From assembly GCA_003956705.1 (NCBI GenBank), contig QZCP01000534.1, forward strand, positions 124,001 to 188,000: DNA of 64,000 bases. The letters are read 5' to 3'. A model generated the notes under the pieces. It ran no database searches. It saw only the letters and a list, made by a program, of their open reading frames with translations, and was not told the origin of the DNA. Source of the DNA: Brevipalpus yothersi (lineage: Eukaryota; Arthropoda; Arachnida; Trombidiformes; Tenuipalpidae). The translations under genes were made by a program, and so were the position numbers. Each line of letters begins with the position of its first letter. The first letter of the stretch is position 1. Below are positions 50,701 through 59,940 of this stretch, one piece after another.

Positions 50701-51114
50701 GAGACAGATAAGAACCGTTATACAAAGTCGATAGAACTTTTACTGTCTCGATGTCTGAACTTGCAAAGAATTGAGCAAAAAGTCTTCTCTTTTCTTTTTC
50801 TCTCTCTTCAACAGCTCAAACAGCCGCTCTTAATGCTCGTAGCGCCACCATCGCATTCATTTCAAATACATTTTCGCAAATGTGTTCTCAAGTGATGACA
50901 ACAAACCTGGATTAAATTTTAATTGTGTTTTGATAGTTTAATTTAATTGTGGTGATAAATTGTTCACTATTTAGTGGACATTGGGAACATATTTTAAGCG
51001 TATTGGATTGCCTTGATCCATACGGTGTGTGTGCATTTATTGGTATCATTTGGAACAGTGTTTGTGTGTTGTGTTGTGCTGTTTTTGTGAGGGAAAACCT
51101 CGTGACTCGGCATC
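50701..51114 (+). promoter_or_regulatory. SF3B1 promoter and 5' leader, parent copy of a duplicated block
   Basis: This block is clearly related to the sequence before the chimeric gene (59577-59940). A 26-base stretch at 50727-50752 (core AACTTTTACTGTCTCGAT) matches 59610-59635 with one difference. Shared stretches continue through a gcgccaccatcgc word, a TGATGACAACAAAC region and GAACAGTGTTTGTGT just before the ATG. Conservation of non-coding sequence in a duplicated pair suggests core promoter elements. Confidence 0.65.
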
Positions 51115-54100
51115 ATGATTGAAGATGAATATATGGAAACGGAATATGTTAAAGAATTGGTAGAAGAAGATGAAGGTGAAGATGAGGAGGACGAAAATGG
51201 TGATGGTGATGAGGAGGATGAGGAGCCGAGAAACAATAGTAATAATCATAATAAGGCGCGACATTATGCCAATGATCTGGTTGACCATGATCATGATCCT
51301 TTGGCGGAAAGAAGAGTGCCGCGAATAGCTGACCGGGAAGATGAGTATCGAGCTCGTCGACAAAAGTTGATCATTTCTCCTCCTCGAATTGATCCATTTG
51401 CCGATGGAGGCAAAACTCCTGATGCACGGGCAAGAACGTACCAAGTAATCATGAGAGAACAGAGTCTCACCAAAGAGGAGGCAGAGATCAAAAAGCAAAT
51501 TGCTGAGAAGGCTAAAAGTGGTGAACTGGTAATCGCTCCACAAGATGCTTCCTCAGACAAAACTATTTCTCGACGTCGTAGATGGGATCAAGCTACCTCT
51601 GAGGCTGAGCCACCAGCCAAAAAACCTGTTAATTATCAAGAAGCTCAAACACCGGCTGCTCCTGGAAGATGGGATGAGACACCGGGCAGAATTGGTAAAG
51701 GTGATGCTACTCCTGGTCATGCTGTTTGGGATGCAACACCATCTCATCCATCACTCGGTTCTGAAACTCCTGGACACAAAGTTGGCAGTGTTCGAAGAAA
51801 TCGATGGGACGAAACACCGAAAACTGAGCGTGGTGAAACTCCAAGCCTCATCTCCGCATGGGCTGAAACTCCTCGCACAGACAGAGGTGGTGATTTCATT
51901 GCTGAAACTCCAACACCAAGTGCATCCAAAAGGAGATCTCGTTGGGATGAAACACCAGCGGGAGGACCAATGGCTACACCATCGACACCAATGATGACTC
52001 CCATGACACCTCTTACTCCTTCTGGGGCTACTCCAATGGGTATCAAAGCTATGGCTATGGCCACTCCGAGTCCAAGTCAATTGATGATGACACCCGAGCA
52101 AATGCAAGCCTATCGTTGGGAAAGAGAGATTGATGAGAGAAATAGACCATACTCTGATGAAGAGTTAGATGCCTTGTTTCCACCAGGCTACAAAATTTTA
52201 CCCCCTCCGATCGGTTATCAACCCATCAGAACGCCAGCGAGAAAAATAACAGCAACTCCTACTCCCATGAGTGGTGTTGGAACTGGTGGCTTCTTCTTCC
52301 AAAAAGAAGAGACATCAAAGATGATGGACATGGAGCCAAAAGGTCAAAATTTACCTCCTCTAAAGCCAGAAGATGTCCAATATTTTGATAAGCTTCTAGC
52401 TGATGTTGATGAAGATTCATTGAATCCTGAAGAACAAAAAGAACGCAAGATAATGAAGCTTTTGCTCAAAATAAAGAATGGAACACCACCAATGAGAAAG
52501 TCAGCTCTGCGTCAAATCACCGATAAAGCAAGAGAATTCGGTGCTGGTCCCTTGTTCAATCAAATTTTACCTCTCCTTATGTCTCCAACTCTAGAAGATC
52601 AAGAAAGGCATCTTCTTGTGAAAGTAATCGATAGGATTTTGTACAAATTAGACGATCTTGTTCGACCTTATGTTCACAAAATTCTGGTGGTTATCGAGCC
52701 TCTGCTCATTGACGAAGATTATTATGCCCGTGTGGAAGGACGTGAGATCATATCAAATTTAGCCAAAGCTGCTGGATTAGCAACTATGATTTCGACAATG
52801 AGACCTGATATTGACAACATTGATGAATACGTACGAAACACTACTGCCAGAGCTTTCGCTGTTGTGGCCTCTGCTCTTGGTATTCCATCTCTTCTACCTT
52901 TTTTGAAAGCCGTCTGTAGGAGTAAAAAGTCCTGGCAAGCTCGTCACACTGGTATTAAAATAGTACAACAAATAGCCATACTCATGGGTTGTGCTATACT
53001 ACCACATCTCAAGAGCCTAGTAGAAATTATCGAACATGGCCTGGTTGATGAGCAACAAAAAGTGAGAACCATCACCGCTTTAGCCCTTGCGGCTCTAGCA
53101 GAAGCTGCAACTCCATATGGCATTGAATCTTTCGATTCTGTTCTCAAGCCCTTATGGAAAGGTATCAGAACGCATCGTGGTAAAGGTCTTGCCGCATTTT
53201 TGAAAGCTATCGGGTATCTAATCCCTTTGATGGACCCTGAGTATGCCAATTATTATACAAGAGAAGTGATGCTCATCTTGATTCGAGAGTTTCAGTCACC
53301 GGATGAGGAAATGAAGAAGATAGTCCTTAAAGTAGTGAAACAGTGTTGTGCAACTGATGGTGTTGAGCCTCAGTATATCAAGACTGAAGTTCTTCCTAGT
53401 TTCTTCAAATACTTTTGGAATCAAAGGATGGCACACGATCGTCGTAATTACAAACAACTTGTCGATACTACTGTAGAAATTGCCAACAAAGTTGATGCAT
53501 CCGAAATAATTCATAGAATCGTTGATGATCTTAAAGATGAGAATGAACCTTACAGAAAAATGGTCATGGAAACAATAGAGAAAATCATGGGTGCCCAAGG
53601 TGCTGCACAAATCGATTCCAAGCTGGAGGAGCAACTTATCGACGGTATTCTTTACGCTTTCCAAGAACAAACAACTGAAGATATGGTCATGTTGAATGGT
53701 TTCGGTACTATCGTCAATGCCCTCAGCAAAAGAGTCAAGCCATATCTTCCACAAATCTGTGGTACAATATTGTGGCGTTTAAATAACAAATCAGCTAAAG
53801 TTAGGCAACAAGCTGCTGATCTTATATCAAAAATAGCCGTTGTGATGAAAACTTGTAGTGAAGAAAAGTTGATGGGTCATTTAGGTGTTGTTCTGTATGA
53901 ATATTTGGGTGAAGAATATCCTGAAGTATTGGGCAGTATTCTAGGCGCCCTCAAAGCCATTGTTAACGTGATAGGAATGCATAAGATGACTCCTCCAATC
54001 AAAGATCTCTTACCACGTCTCACTCCCATCCTTAAAAATCGTCACGAAAAAGTCCAAGAAAATTGTATTGATCTTGTCGGTCGTATTGCTGATCGAGGAT

Positions 54101-54876
54101 CTGAATACGTTTCAGCCAGAGAATGGATGAGAATCTGTTTTGAATTGCTAGAATTACTCAAAGCTCATAAAAAGGCAATCAGACGAGCAACTGTAAATAC
54201 ATTTGGTTACATTGCCAAAGCCATTGGACCTCATGATGTTCTAGCAACACTTCTGAACAATCTCAGAGTTCAAGAGAGACAAAATCGAGTCTGTACAACT
54301 GTGGCCATCGCTATTGTCGCTGAAACTTGTGCTCCATTCACTGTGTTGCCTGCTCTCATGAATGAGTATCGTGTACCAGAATTGAATGTTCAAAATGGAG
54401 TTCTCAAGTCCTTATCTTTCCTTTTCGAGTATATCGGAGAGATGGGTAAGGATTATATCTATGCCGTCACATCTCTACTAGAAGATGCCCTAATGGACCG
54501 AGATTTAGTTCATCGACAAACAGCATGCTCAGTTGTTCAGCATATGGCCCTTGGAGTTTATGGCTTCGGCTGTGAGGACGCCTTAATTCATCTTCTCAAT
54601 TACGTGTGGCCCAATATTTTTGAAACTTCACCTCATTTAGTTCAAGCTTTTATGGGAGCTGTCGAAGGAATACGTGTATCTCTAGGTCCAATCGCTCTGT
54701 TACAATACGCTCTACAAGGCCTCTTTCATCCTGCTCGTAAAGTTCGAGATGTCTATTGGAAAGTGTATAATACTCTTTACATTGGCGCTCAGGATGCTCT
54801 AGTGGCTGCTTATCCTAGGATTCAGAATGACGATAAAAATGTTTATCTACGCCATGAGTTAGATTATGTGTTATAA
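51115..54876 (+). CDS. SF3B1: SF3B1, U2 snRNP SF3b scaffold protein
   Basis: The product is 1253 residues, slightly shorter than the ~1304 of human SF3B1, in one uninterrupted exon. SF3B1 is the HEAT-repeat core of the U2 snRNP SF3b complex and clamps the branch-point helix in the nucleus. The N-terminal third has the U2AF-ligand-type motifs RRRRWDQ, GRWDETP, RNRWDETP and SRWDETP, many TP sites, and the SF3B6/p14-binding segment WEREIDERNRP followed by LPPPIGYQPIRTPARK. From about residue 420 the HEAT superhelix is nearly invariant across animals (PPMRKSALRQITDKAREFG, QQKVRTI, SWQARHTGIKIVQQIA, YELDY-like C-terminus HELDYVL). The lysine equivalent to the human cancer hotspot K700 is present in QQKVRT. 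The ATG at 51115 begins an acidic leader MIEDEYMETEYVKEL. A copy of its promoter and N-terminus heads the chimeric gene downstream. Confidence 0.98.
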   Translation: MIEDEYMETEYVKELVEEDEGEDEEDENGDGDEEDEEPRNNSNNHNKARHYANDLVDHDHDPLAERRVPRIADREDEYRARRQKLIISPPRIDPFADGGKTPDARARTYQVIMREQSLTKEEAEIKKQIAEKAKSGELVIAPQDASSDKTISRRRRWDQATSEAEPPAKKPVNYQEAQTPAAPGRWDETPGRIGKGDATPGHAVWDATPSHPSLGSETPGHKVGSVRRNRWDETPKTERGETPSLISAWAETPRTDRGGDFIAETPTPSASKRRSRWDETPAGGPMATPSTPMMTPMTPLTPSGATPMGIKAMAMATPSPSQLMMTPEQMQAYRWEREIDERNRPYSDEELDALFPPGYKILPPPIGYQPIRTPARKITATPTPMSGVGTGGFFFQKEETSKMMDMEPKGQNLPPLKPEDVQYFDKLLADVDEDSLNPEEQKERKIMKLLLKIKNGTPPMRKSALRQITDKAREFGAGPLFNQILPLLMSPTLEDQERHLLVKVIDRILYKLDDLVRPYVHKILVVIEPLLIDEDYYARVEGREIISNLAKAAGLATMISTMRPDIDNIDEYVRNTTARAFAVVASALGIPSLLPFLKAVCRSKKSWQARHTGIKIVQQIAILMGCAILPHLKSLVEIIEHGLVDEQQKVRTITALALAALAEAATPYGIESFDSVLKPLWKGIRTHRGKGLAAFLKAIGYLIPLMDPEYANYYTREVMLILIREFQSPDEEMKKIVLKVVKQCCATDGVEPQYIKTEVLPSFFKYFWNQRMAHDRRNYKQLVDTTVEIANKVDASEIIHRIVDDLKDENEPYRKMVMETIEKIMGAQGAAQIDSKLEEQLIDGILYAFQEQTTEDMVMLNGFGTIVNALSKRVKPYLPQICGTILWRLNNKSAKVRQQAADLISKIAVVMKTCSEEKLMGHLGVVLYEYLGEEYPEVLGSILGALKAIVNVIGMHKMTPPIKDLLPRLTPILKNRHEKVQENCIDLVGRIADRGSEYVSAREWMRICFELLELLKAHKKAIRRATVNTFGYIAKAIGPHDVLATLLNNLRVQERQNRVCTTVAIAIVAETCAPFTVLPALMNEYRVPELNVQNGVLKSLSFLFEYIGEMGKDYIYAVTSLLEDALMDRDLVHRQTACSVVQHMALGVYGFGCEDALIHLLNYVWPNIFETSPHLVQAFMGAVEGIRVSLGPIALLQYALQGLFHPARKVRDVYWKVYNTLYIGAQDALVAAYPRIQNDDKNVYLRHELDYVL

Positions 54877-55418
54877 AATCAAATTCGATACTTTCATCCT
54901 ACTTTTTCCCCCATCTCTGTCTCTCTCTTTTTGTTCCAATCCATTTTGATCTACAATGTTCATAATTCATCCGGTATTTATACATAAAATTGAAATATTA
55001 ACAAAATGCACTCGAAGTATCAATTCCACCTTCTTCTTAATTATTGAATCTTTCTCCTCAGTCAGTTCGTTAAATTTCATTTCCTAGAACAAGATGCTAT
55101 ACTTCCTATTGCTACTTTTTCCCCTTTCGTTTCATACAGTGATAAATCATTAAACAATTCTCTGAGCAAGTCTGAAATCGACTTTGAAGCCTTTAAAAAT
55201 CTCGATTCCACTTCAAACAACGCGCGAACCAGCAAGACTTGATAATCTTTCCAACTTTTGATACAATCTATCGATTGTAGGATTTACCTTTGAATACACC
55301 TTCACAAGCTACCTACTTTCGATTCTCGGCACCTCTTATCAGCACCATAGCGTCATCTGAAGTGCCAAGGATTTCTGTACTTTAATTTTCGGATACAAGA
55401 ATCGAGTGAGTCAAAAAG

Positions 55419-55481
55419 AGGCAATAAAGGCAAGAGAGAGGGAGAGAGAGGAGCAACGTCACTCTCTTGCCTTTATTGCCT
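55419..55481. repeat. Perfect 20-bp inverted repeat (hairpin)
   Basis: The left arm AGGCAATAAAGGCAAGAGAG (55419-55438) is the exact reverse complement of 55462-55481, with a 23-base GA-rich loop. The left arm contains AATAAA. It lies about 540 bases after the SF3B1 stop. It could be a microRNA-like precursor, a remnant of a small inverted-repeat element or a 3'-end structure; the sequence alone does not decide. Confidence 0.75.
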
Positions 55482-55491
55482 GGTTCACATG

Positions 55492-55508
55492 TAGGTTAGG
55501 TTAGGTTA
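55492..55508 (+). repeat. Short TTAGG-type run
   Basis: The sequence TAGGTTAGGTTAGGTTA gives just over three copies of the pentamer TTAGG, the usual arthropod telomere unit. At this length it may be chance. Confidence 0.4.
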
Positions 55509-55956
55509 AGGAAAACAGTAAGTTATCATCTCTCTCTCCTATCACTATTATTTACTACAAGTTAGTGAAACACTAAAGTGTTATTCGTAAACAAGCGAGC
55601 TTGATAGAAGAGTGAAAAAAAAATTCAGCATTTTTATTGGTTATAATTTTTTTTAATCACTTGCTCTAGTTTAATATTTTTTTTTGTATTCTGCTTCGTC
55701 GTCTCACTTCCAGAAGGAATTCTCACTCCACATAGGAATACCAACACACACACATATACAGAACGAATCTCCCTCACTGCCAAGCCTCAACGTCCCGCAC
55801 TAACCATGCGGTGTAATCAGCTAGTCAAGACTTTCAACTACAACTTACTACTTCTGTTTCATGAACATTGTTTATGAGTTATTTTGTTCAACTTTTCGTT
55901 CATCATCATCATTGTTCGCGACCACCGAAAAGTGTCCAAGCAAAAAAGTGATAAAA

Positions 55957-57511
55957 ATGTTATCTTTCTATGATTTTCCGACATGGGTTTTCCTATTTTT
56001 TCTCATCGCACTGGCTGTGACTATTTTCTTTTATTCAAGAAAATTTTTTCGAGTTTTCACCGCTCTTGATATGGACAAAAGTGAACAACAACAATCACCG
56101 AAACCTCAAAAAGAACCACACAAAGGTAAGCCATTGTATTAGTTTGCTAAATTCATGGCAAGGTGAATCAGTAATGGAAATATGCATCAGATTTTTTTCT
56201 CAACACATTTCTTCTAACTTAAATCGTTTCGGCTGCAATGAAAACCATTTTTACTTGCACTATCGCAAGGTACATTTTCGCCTGAATGAAATATTCACAC
56301 TAGCTCGCTAAGGTTCGGCTTGTTAAATATATTGGAAAAAACTTTGTGGCAAAGTGGGTGAGGCTGTGGGAGAAAGAATTGAGAGAAGGTCCTACCGAAA
56401 AGTCAACATGACAATAAATTGATGTTCCAGTAATTATTATTGAGACAAAATTTGTTTTTCTTGTGATACAAACAACTAGTGAGTATAGTGAATCAAGTCA
56501 TGAACTCTTCAACAGTAGCCTTGAGGCACATTTATACATTGAACTTTTTTTATTCCCATCATGAGCCAGATTATTAAAGCATTTTCCGCCTTTTTTTCCA
56601 TTTCTCATTATCTTAAACGACTTTCTCGATGATCTCATGTCATCTTCTTGTTAGTGTACACCAATCATTCTTTTTTTTCCTCTCTCACGATAATGTAGTA
56701 ATCAATGAGTGGAAGTTTCTACTATATACTCATTCAACTTCCATGGAATTCATGAAAAAAGAGAGAGAGAGATGAATGAATCATATTTCTACCGTTTCAT
56801 TTCGTTTTCAAATACTTAAATACAGGATATGATTAACATCAGTTATTTAATATTCTAAGCCAGTGCTACACACTTTATCACAATTCAAACCCAATCGTGA
56901 AAATTTTTGGATATGCTATAGATCCAACTTCGAAATTGAAATCGATTTCAAGAAAAAAGTTTCACTAACATGATCGTCCGTTAAATCGTCATCATCGTAG
57001 TCATAGTAGATGGTATATAGGATTGTCAGTAATCATTTAATAATAGCAATAATAACTTAATTGATGAGAATCACATCGAGAATCAATTAAATCCATTTCC
57101 TCGAATCAATGTTTTACTGGCTTATAACTTGGCAGTGTGTGTGTATGTGTTTATCAGTACCCAGGTGAAGAACATCTTGTAATTCTAACTTCTCACACAC
57201 ACATATAACAGTACATTCATGATGATCACTTGGTGTTTTAAGTGGATGATGTCCAAGCCTATCTTGGCAAAGAAAATATGTGAATGACATGGCGATTCAT
57301 TCTCTGTTTGTCTCTCATTAAATGATCAATTTAGGTGATCGTACCCAGTGAAAATTTGCTTTCATGCCAAATCAGAGTGGAATGAAATTTTAGATTCACC
57401 CTTTTTCCGCCTCTATTGCTTATTCCATAGTTTTCACTTCCCGAATTTATGCCTTAACATGCAATAAATTGTATCGGTCTAGGTTGAGCGTTTGACTGCT
57501 TGATTTGAATA

Positions 57512-57579
<68 letters not shown>

Positions 57580-59137
57580 ATTATCATAAGCACTCAGACG
57601 AGTCCTTAAAAATTTGCCAATGAAATTAGATCTTCCTTTTGGGAAATGATTATGCATAAAAAATTGGGCTGAAAGGGGCTTATGAGTCTGGGTGAACCAG
57701 TTTAATTGTCAAGATATTCTCATTAAAGAACAAATATTATGTATGCACCTTCACTTGAATTTGTGTTACCTATGCTAATTTGTATTTTTGTCTTTCAGAT
57801 CAAAGGAATGAAAAAGGTAAAGTGGAAAAATCTGTACCCAAACCAGGGTCTCAGACTAAAAAAAACGGAGAAAAATACCTAACCTCACACAATTCAAGAC
57901 CACCGAAAGATGAGGTTGATAGGATAAATGTACCTCGTTACCGTGATTCAGTAGCGAGTATTTCGAGTTGGGGATCAATTTTCAGATCTTCTGACTATCA
58001 AGAGCCTGATCTCACCAGCATAATAGCAACAGATCCAATAAAAGACTCAAAAATTATTTCACCATATTCCGTGGATGATAATAGAAATGTCTTATCTCTA
58101 GAGCTGGATCAATCGACCAAAGAAGCCAGTGGATCTGATGGCAGAATTCCGATGCCTCGGTAATTATAAATATTTTTTTATATCAACTGATGAAACTTTT
58201 TCACTCTATCTCGTTCGTTTTTTGTTTCACCGGTATTACTCTTAGCTGAATTTACTGATACCTCTTAGACTTTGATAAGACTTTTCTAGAATGATTCAGC
58301 ACAATCAATCAATGTTACTAGAAGTTGTATCATCTTTTAGCAGACTTTTAAATGAAAAAATAGAAGACTTTTATGGATTATCTCTAATATTAGGAAGAAT
58401 TATTCGATAAACTTGCTCCATATCTCCTGATAAAAAGTTTCCATAATGTTCATTGTCCACGACCACTGAAAAGTGTCCAAGCAAAAAAGTGATAAAAATG
58501 TTATCTTTTTACGATTTTTCGACATGAGTTTTCCTATTTTCTCTCATCGTATTGGCAGTGACGATTATCATTTATTCAAGAAAATTTTTTCGAGTTTTCA
58601 CCACTCTTGATATGGACAAAAGTGAAGTGAATTTTTCCAATTAATCTAGTCAATTAACTCAACTAGTCAATTAATTAATCTATTCAATTAATCTACCGGT
58701 AGTCATCCAATTTAAATTTCTCATCATCACATTTTAATTTTTCAATCTTCTTCTCTTCATCACAATTTTCGAAGACTCAAATCTTCAAAGTTTTTTTTGT
58801 GGTTCCTTGAAAAGGAAATTTTCTTTCTTCCACAAGTAATGATTTTTTTCTACTTTCCAGAATGGAAACAAGACCAGTTACAACAATTTGCCCGGCAGAT
58901 CATGGAGGTCACAAAAGGATTGAAGAGTCAATAGTAACCAGAGGGACCAAAATTATAAATCATCCTCCGAAGCTCTTGCAAACTTCCAGCTCGAGGACTC
59001 AACTGGATCGAGTACCTGAGGTAACGATAAAAACGTGCACAAAAGTGGAAGAAGTGATTAAGAAGAATGAAACATTTGTAGAGCGGATGAGATACACTGA
59101 AAACTTGGAACAGAAGAAATTGAAAAACATACCTTAA
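55957..59137 (+). CDS. Orphan small single-pass membrane protein
   Basis: Three exons join in frame to 268 residues: 55957-56125, 57799-58159 and 58861-59137, with GT-AG borders and matching phases (1, then 2). The N-terminus MLSFYDFPTW is followed by one hydrophobic segment (about residues 10-26, VFLFFLIALAVTIFFYS) and a basic stop-transfer SRKFFR. This suggests a signal-anchor protein with a long cytosolic tail. The tail is polar, Lys/Ser/Pro-rich and probably disordered, with ISSWGSIFRSSDY and a Lys/Glu-rich C-terminus (VEEVIKKNETFVERM). An in-frame upstream ATG at 55861 would add 32 residues. I prefer 55957 because the intron copy of this exon contains the same ATG. I do not recognise the family. 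It sits between SF3B1 and the SF3B1-derived chimera, inside the duplicated neighbourhood, but shares no sequence with either. Confidence 0.6.
56126..57798. other. First intron of the orphan membrane-protein gene
   Basis: A 1.7-kb GT-AG intron with a (CT)n tract at 57515-57574. No nested gene recognised. Confidence 0.5.
57515..57574. repeat. (CT)n microsatellite in intron 1 of the membrane-protein gene
   Basis: About 30 uninterrupted CT units. Confidence 0.95.
58454..58626 (+). pseudogene. Decayed duplicate of exon 1 of the membrane-protein gene
   Basis: This 173-base stretch in intron 2 matches 55913-56084 with about 15 differences by eye, on the same strand. It covers the last part of the leader, the ATG (58498) and the membrane segment. 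The tenth codon, TGG (Trp) in the original, is TGA here (58525-58527), so it cannot encode the protein from this start. Past DMDKSE the similarity stops and no donor equivalent to the real exon is seen. It is a recent partial tandem copy, now a pseudo-exon unless spliced as untranslated sequence. Confidence 0.85.
58636..58695. repeat. Degenerate tandem repeat of a TCAATTAATCTA-like unit
   Basis: Five or so imperfect copies of CAATTAA/CAATTAATCTA directly after the decayed exon-1 copy, possibly marking the duplication junction. Confidence 0.6.
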
Positions 59138-59576
59138 ATTTGGATCCGGTGATTTAAACGAAAATCTCTTCTTTCTTTTGAATTTGATCGAGAACCACCA
59201 ATCATGTGCCATTGTGTAGAGACTGATGTCTCAGCAAGATATATACATTTATTCTTTTCATGTAACTGTAATTTATTGCATGCAAATTTACCTGTAATTT
59301 GATAAGCAAAAATACTGCTGGGGACCATTATGAATCATTGATATGAAAATTTTTTTTGACAATCTCTTCTGGTTGCTCATAAACATTGAATGTTCAAGTG
59401 AATGATCAATTTAAATTGGGATCAAAACTAGTCATTCGTGATCGCTCACGATGAACATGCTGGAGAGTTTGATTTTTTTCCAAAATTTCTTTCTCTCCAA
59501 AACCCCATAGCAATACTAAGAAACTGCTGACTAAATACTTTCTGCTAACAAATGAATAGCGAGAAAAAGAGAAAGG
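59138..59576. other. Gap between the membrane-protein gene and the duplicated promoter
   Basis: AT-rich, no coding sequence or clear signal recognised. It contains the 3' end of the orphan membrane-protein gene. Confidence 0.45.
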
Positions 59577-59940
59577 ACTAAAGAGGCAGATCAGAACTTT
59601 TTACATAGAGTCGATAAAACTTTTACTGTCTCGATTCTTCGAATTTTTTGGATTCTGAACTTTTCAAGAGTTCAAAAGTTTTCCGCTACATGCCTATGGC
59701 GCTACCATCGCCAAACATGTTCCAGTCAAAAAATGACAACAAACTGGATCAATTTTGATTGTGTGTTTGTTTAATCCGATTGTGAAGATAAACTTTGACC
59801 ACTTGTGGACATTTTGAACACTGTGAACCTCTTGGATAGTCTGTCCGCAAGGTGTGAATTGCTTGTCCGTTTATTGGTTTGATTTAGGACAGTGTTTGTG
59901 TCTGTGTTGGTGTTTTTGAAGTGGAGATCTGGACATCACC
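59577..59940 (+). promoter_or_regulatory. Duplicated SF3B1-type promoter and leader before the chimeric gene
   Basis: It is homologous to 50701-51114. The 26-base block at 59610-59635 differs from the SF3B1 copy at one base; other shared words are gcgctaccatcgcc, ATGACAACAAACTGGAT and GGACAGTGTTTGTGT before the start codon. Because promoter and leader were copied with the coding start, the event was a DNA duplication, not reverse transcription of an mRNA. It predicts SF3B1-like expression for the chimera. Confidence 0.7.

Larger units (their letters stand above)
54877..55956. other. SF3B1 3' region and leader of the membrane-protein gene
   Basis: No coding sequence is recognised up to 55860; between 55861 and 55956 an upstream ATG is in frame with the membrane-protein start. 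It contains a perfect 20-bp hairpin at 55419-55481 and a short TTAGG-type run at 55492-55508, listed separately. A possible ATTAAA signal lies near 55150. Confidence 0.5.

Noticed and set aside
51291..53754. Minus-strand frames opposite SF3B1
   Set aside because: Antisense shadows of a highly conserved coding exon.
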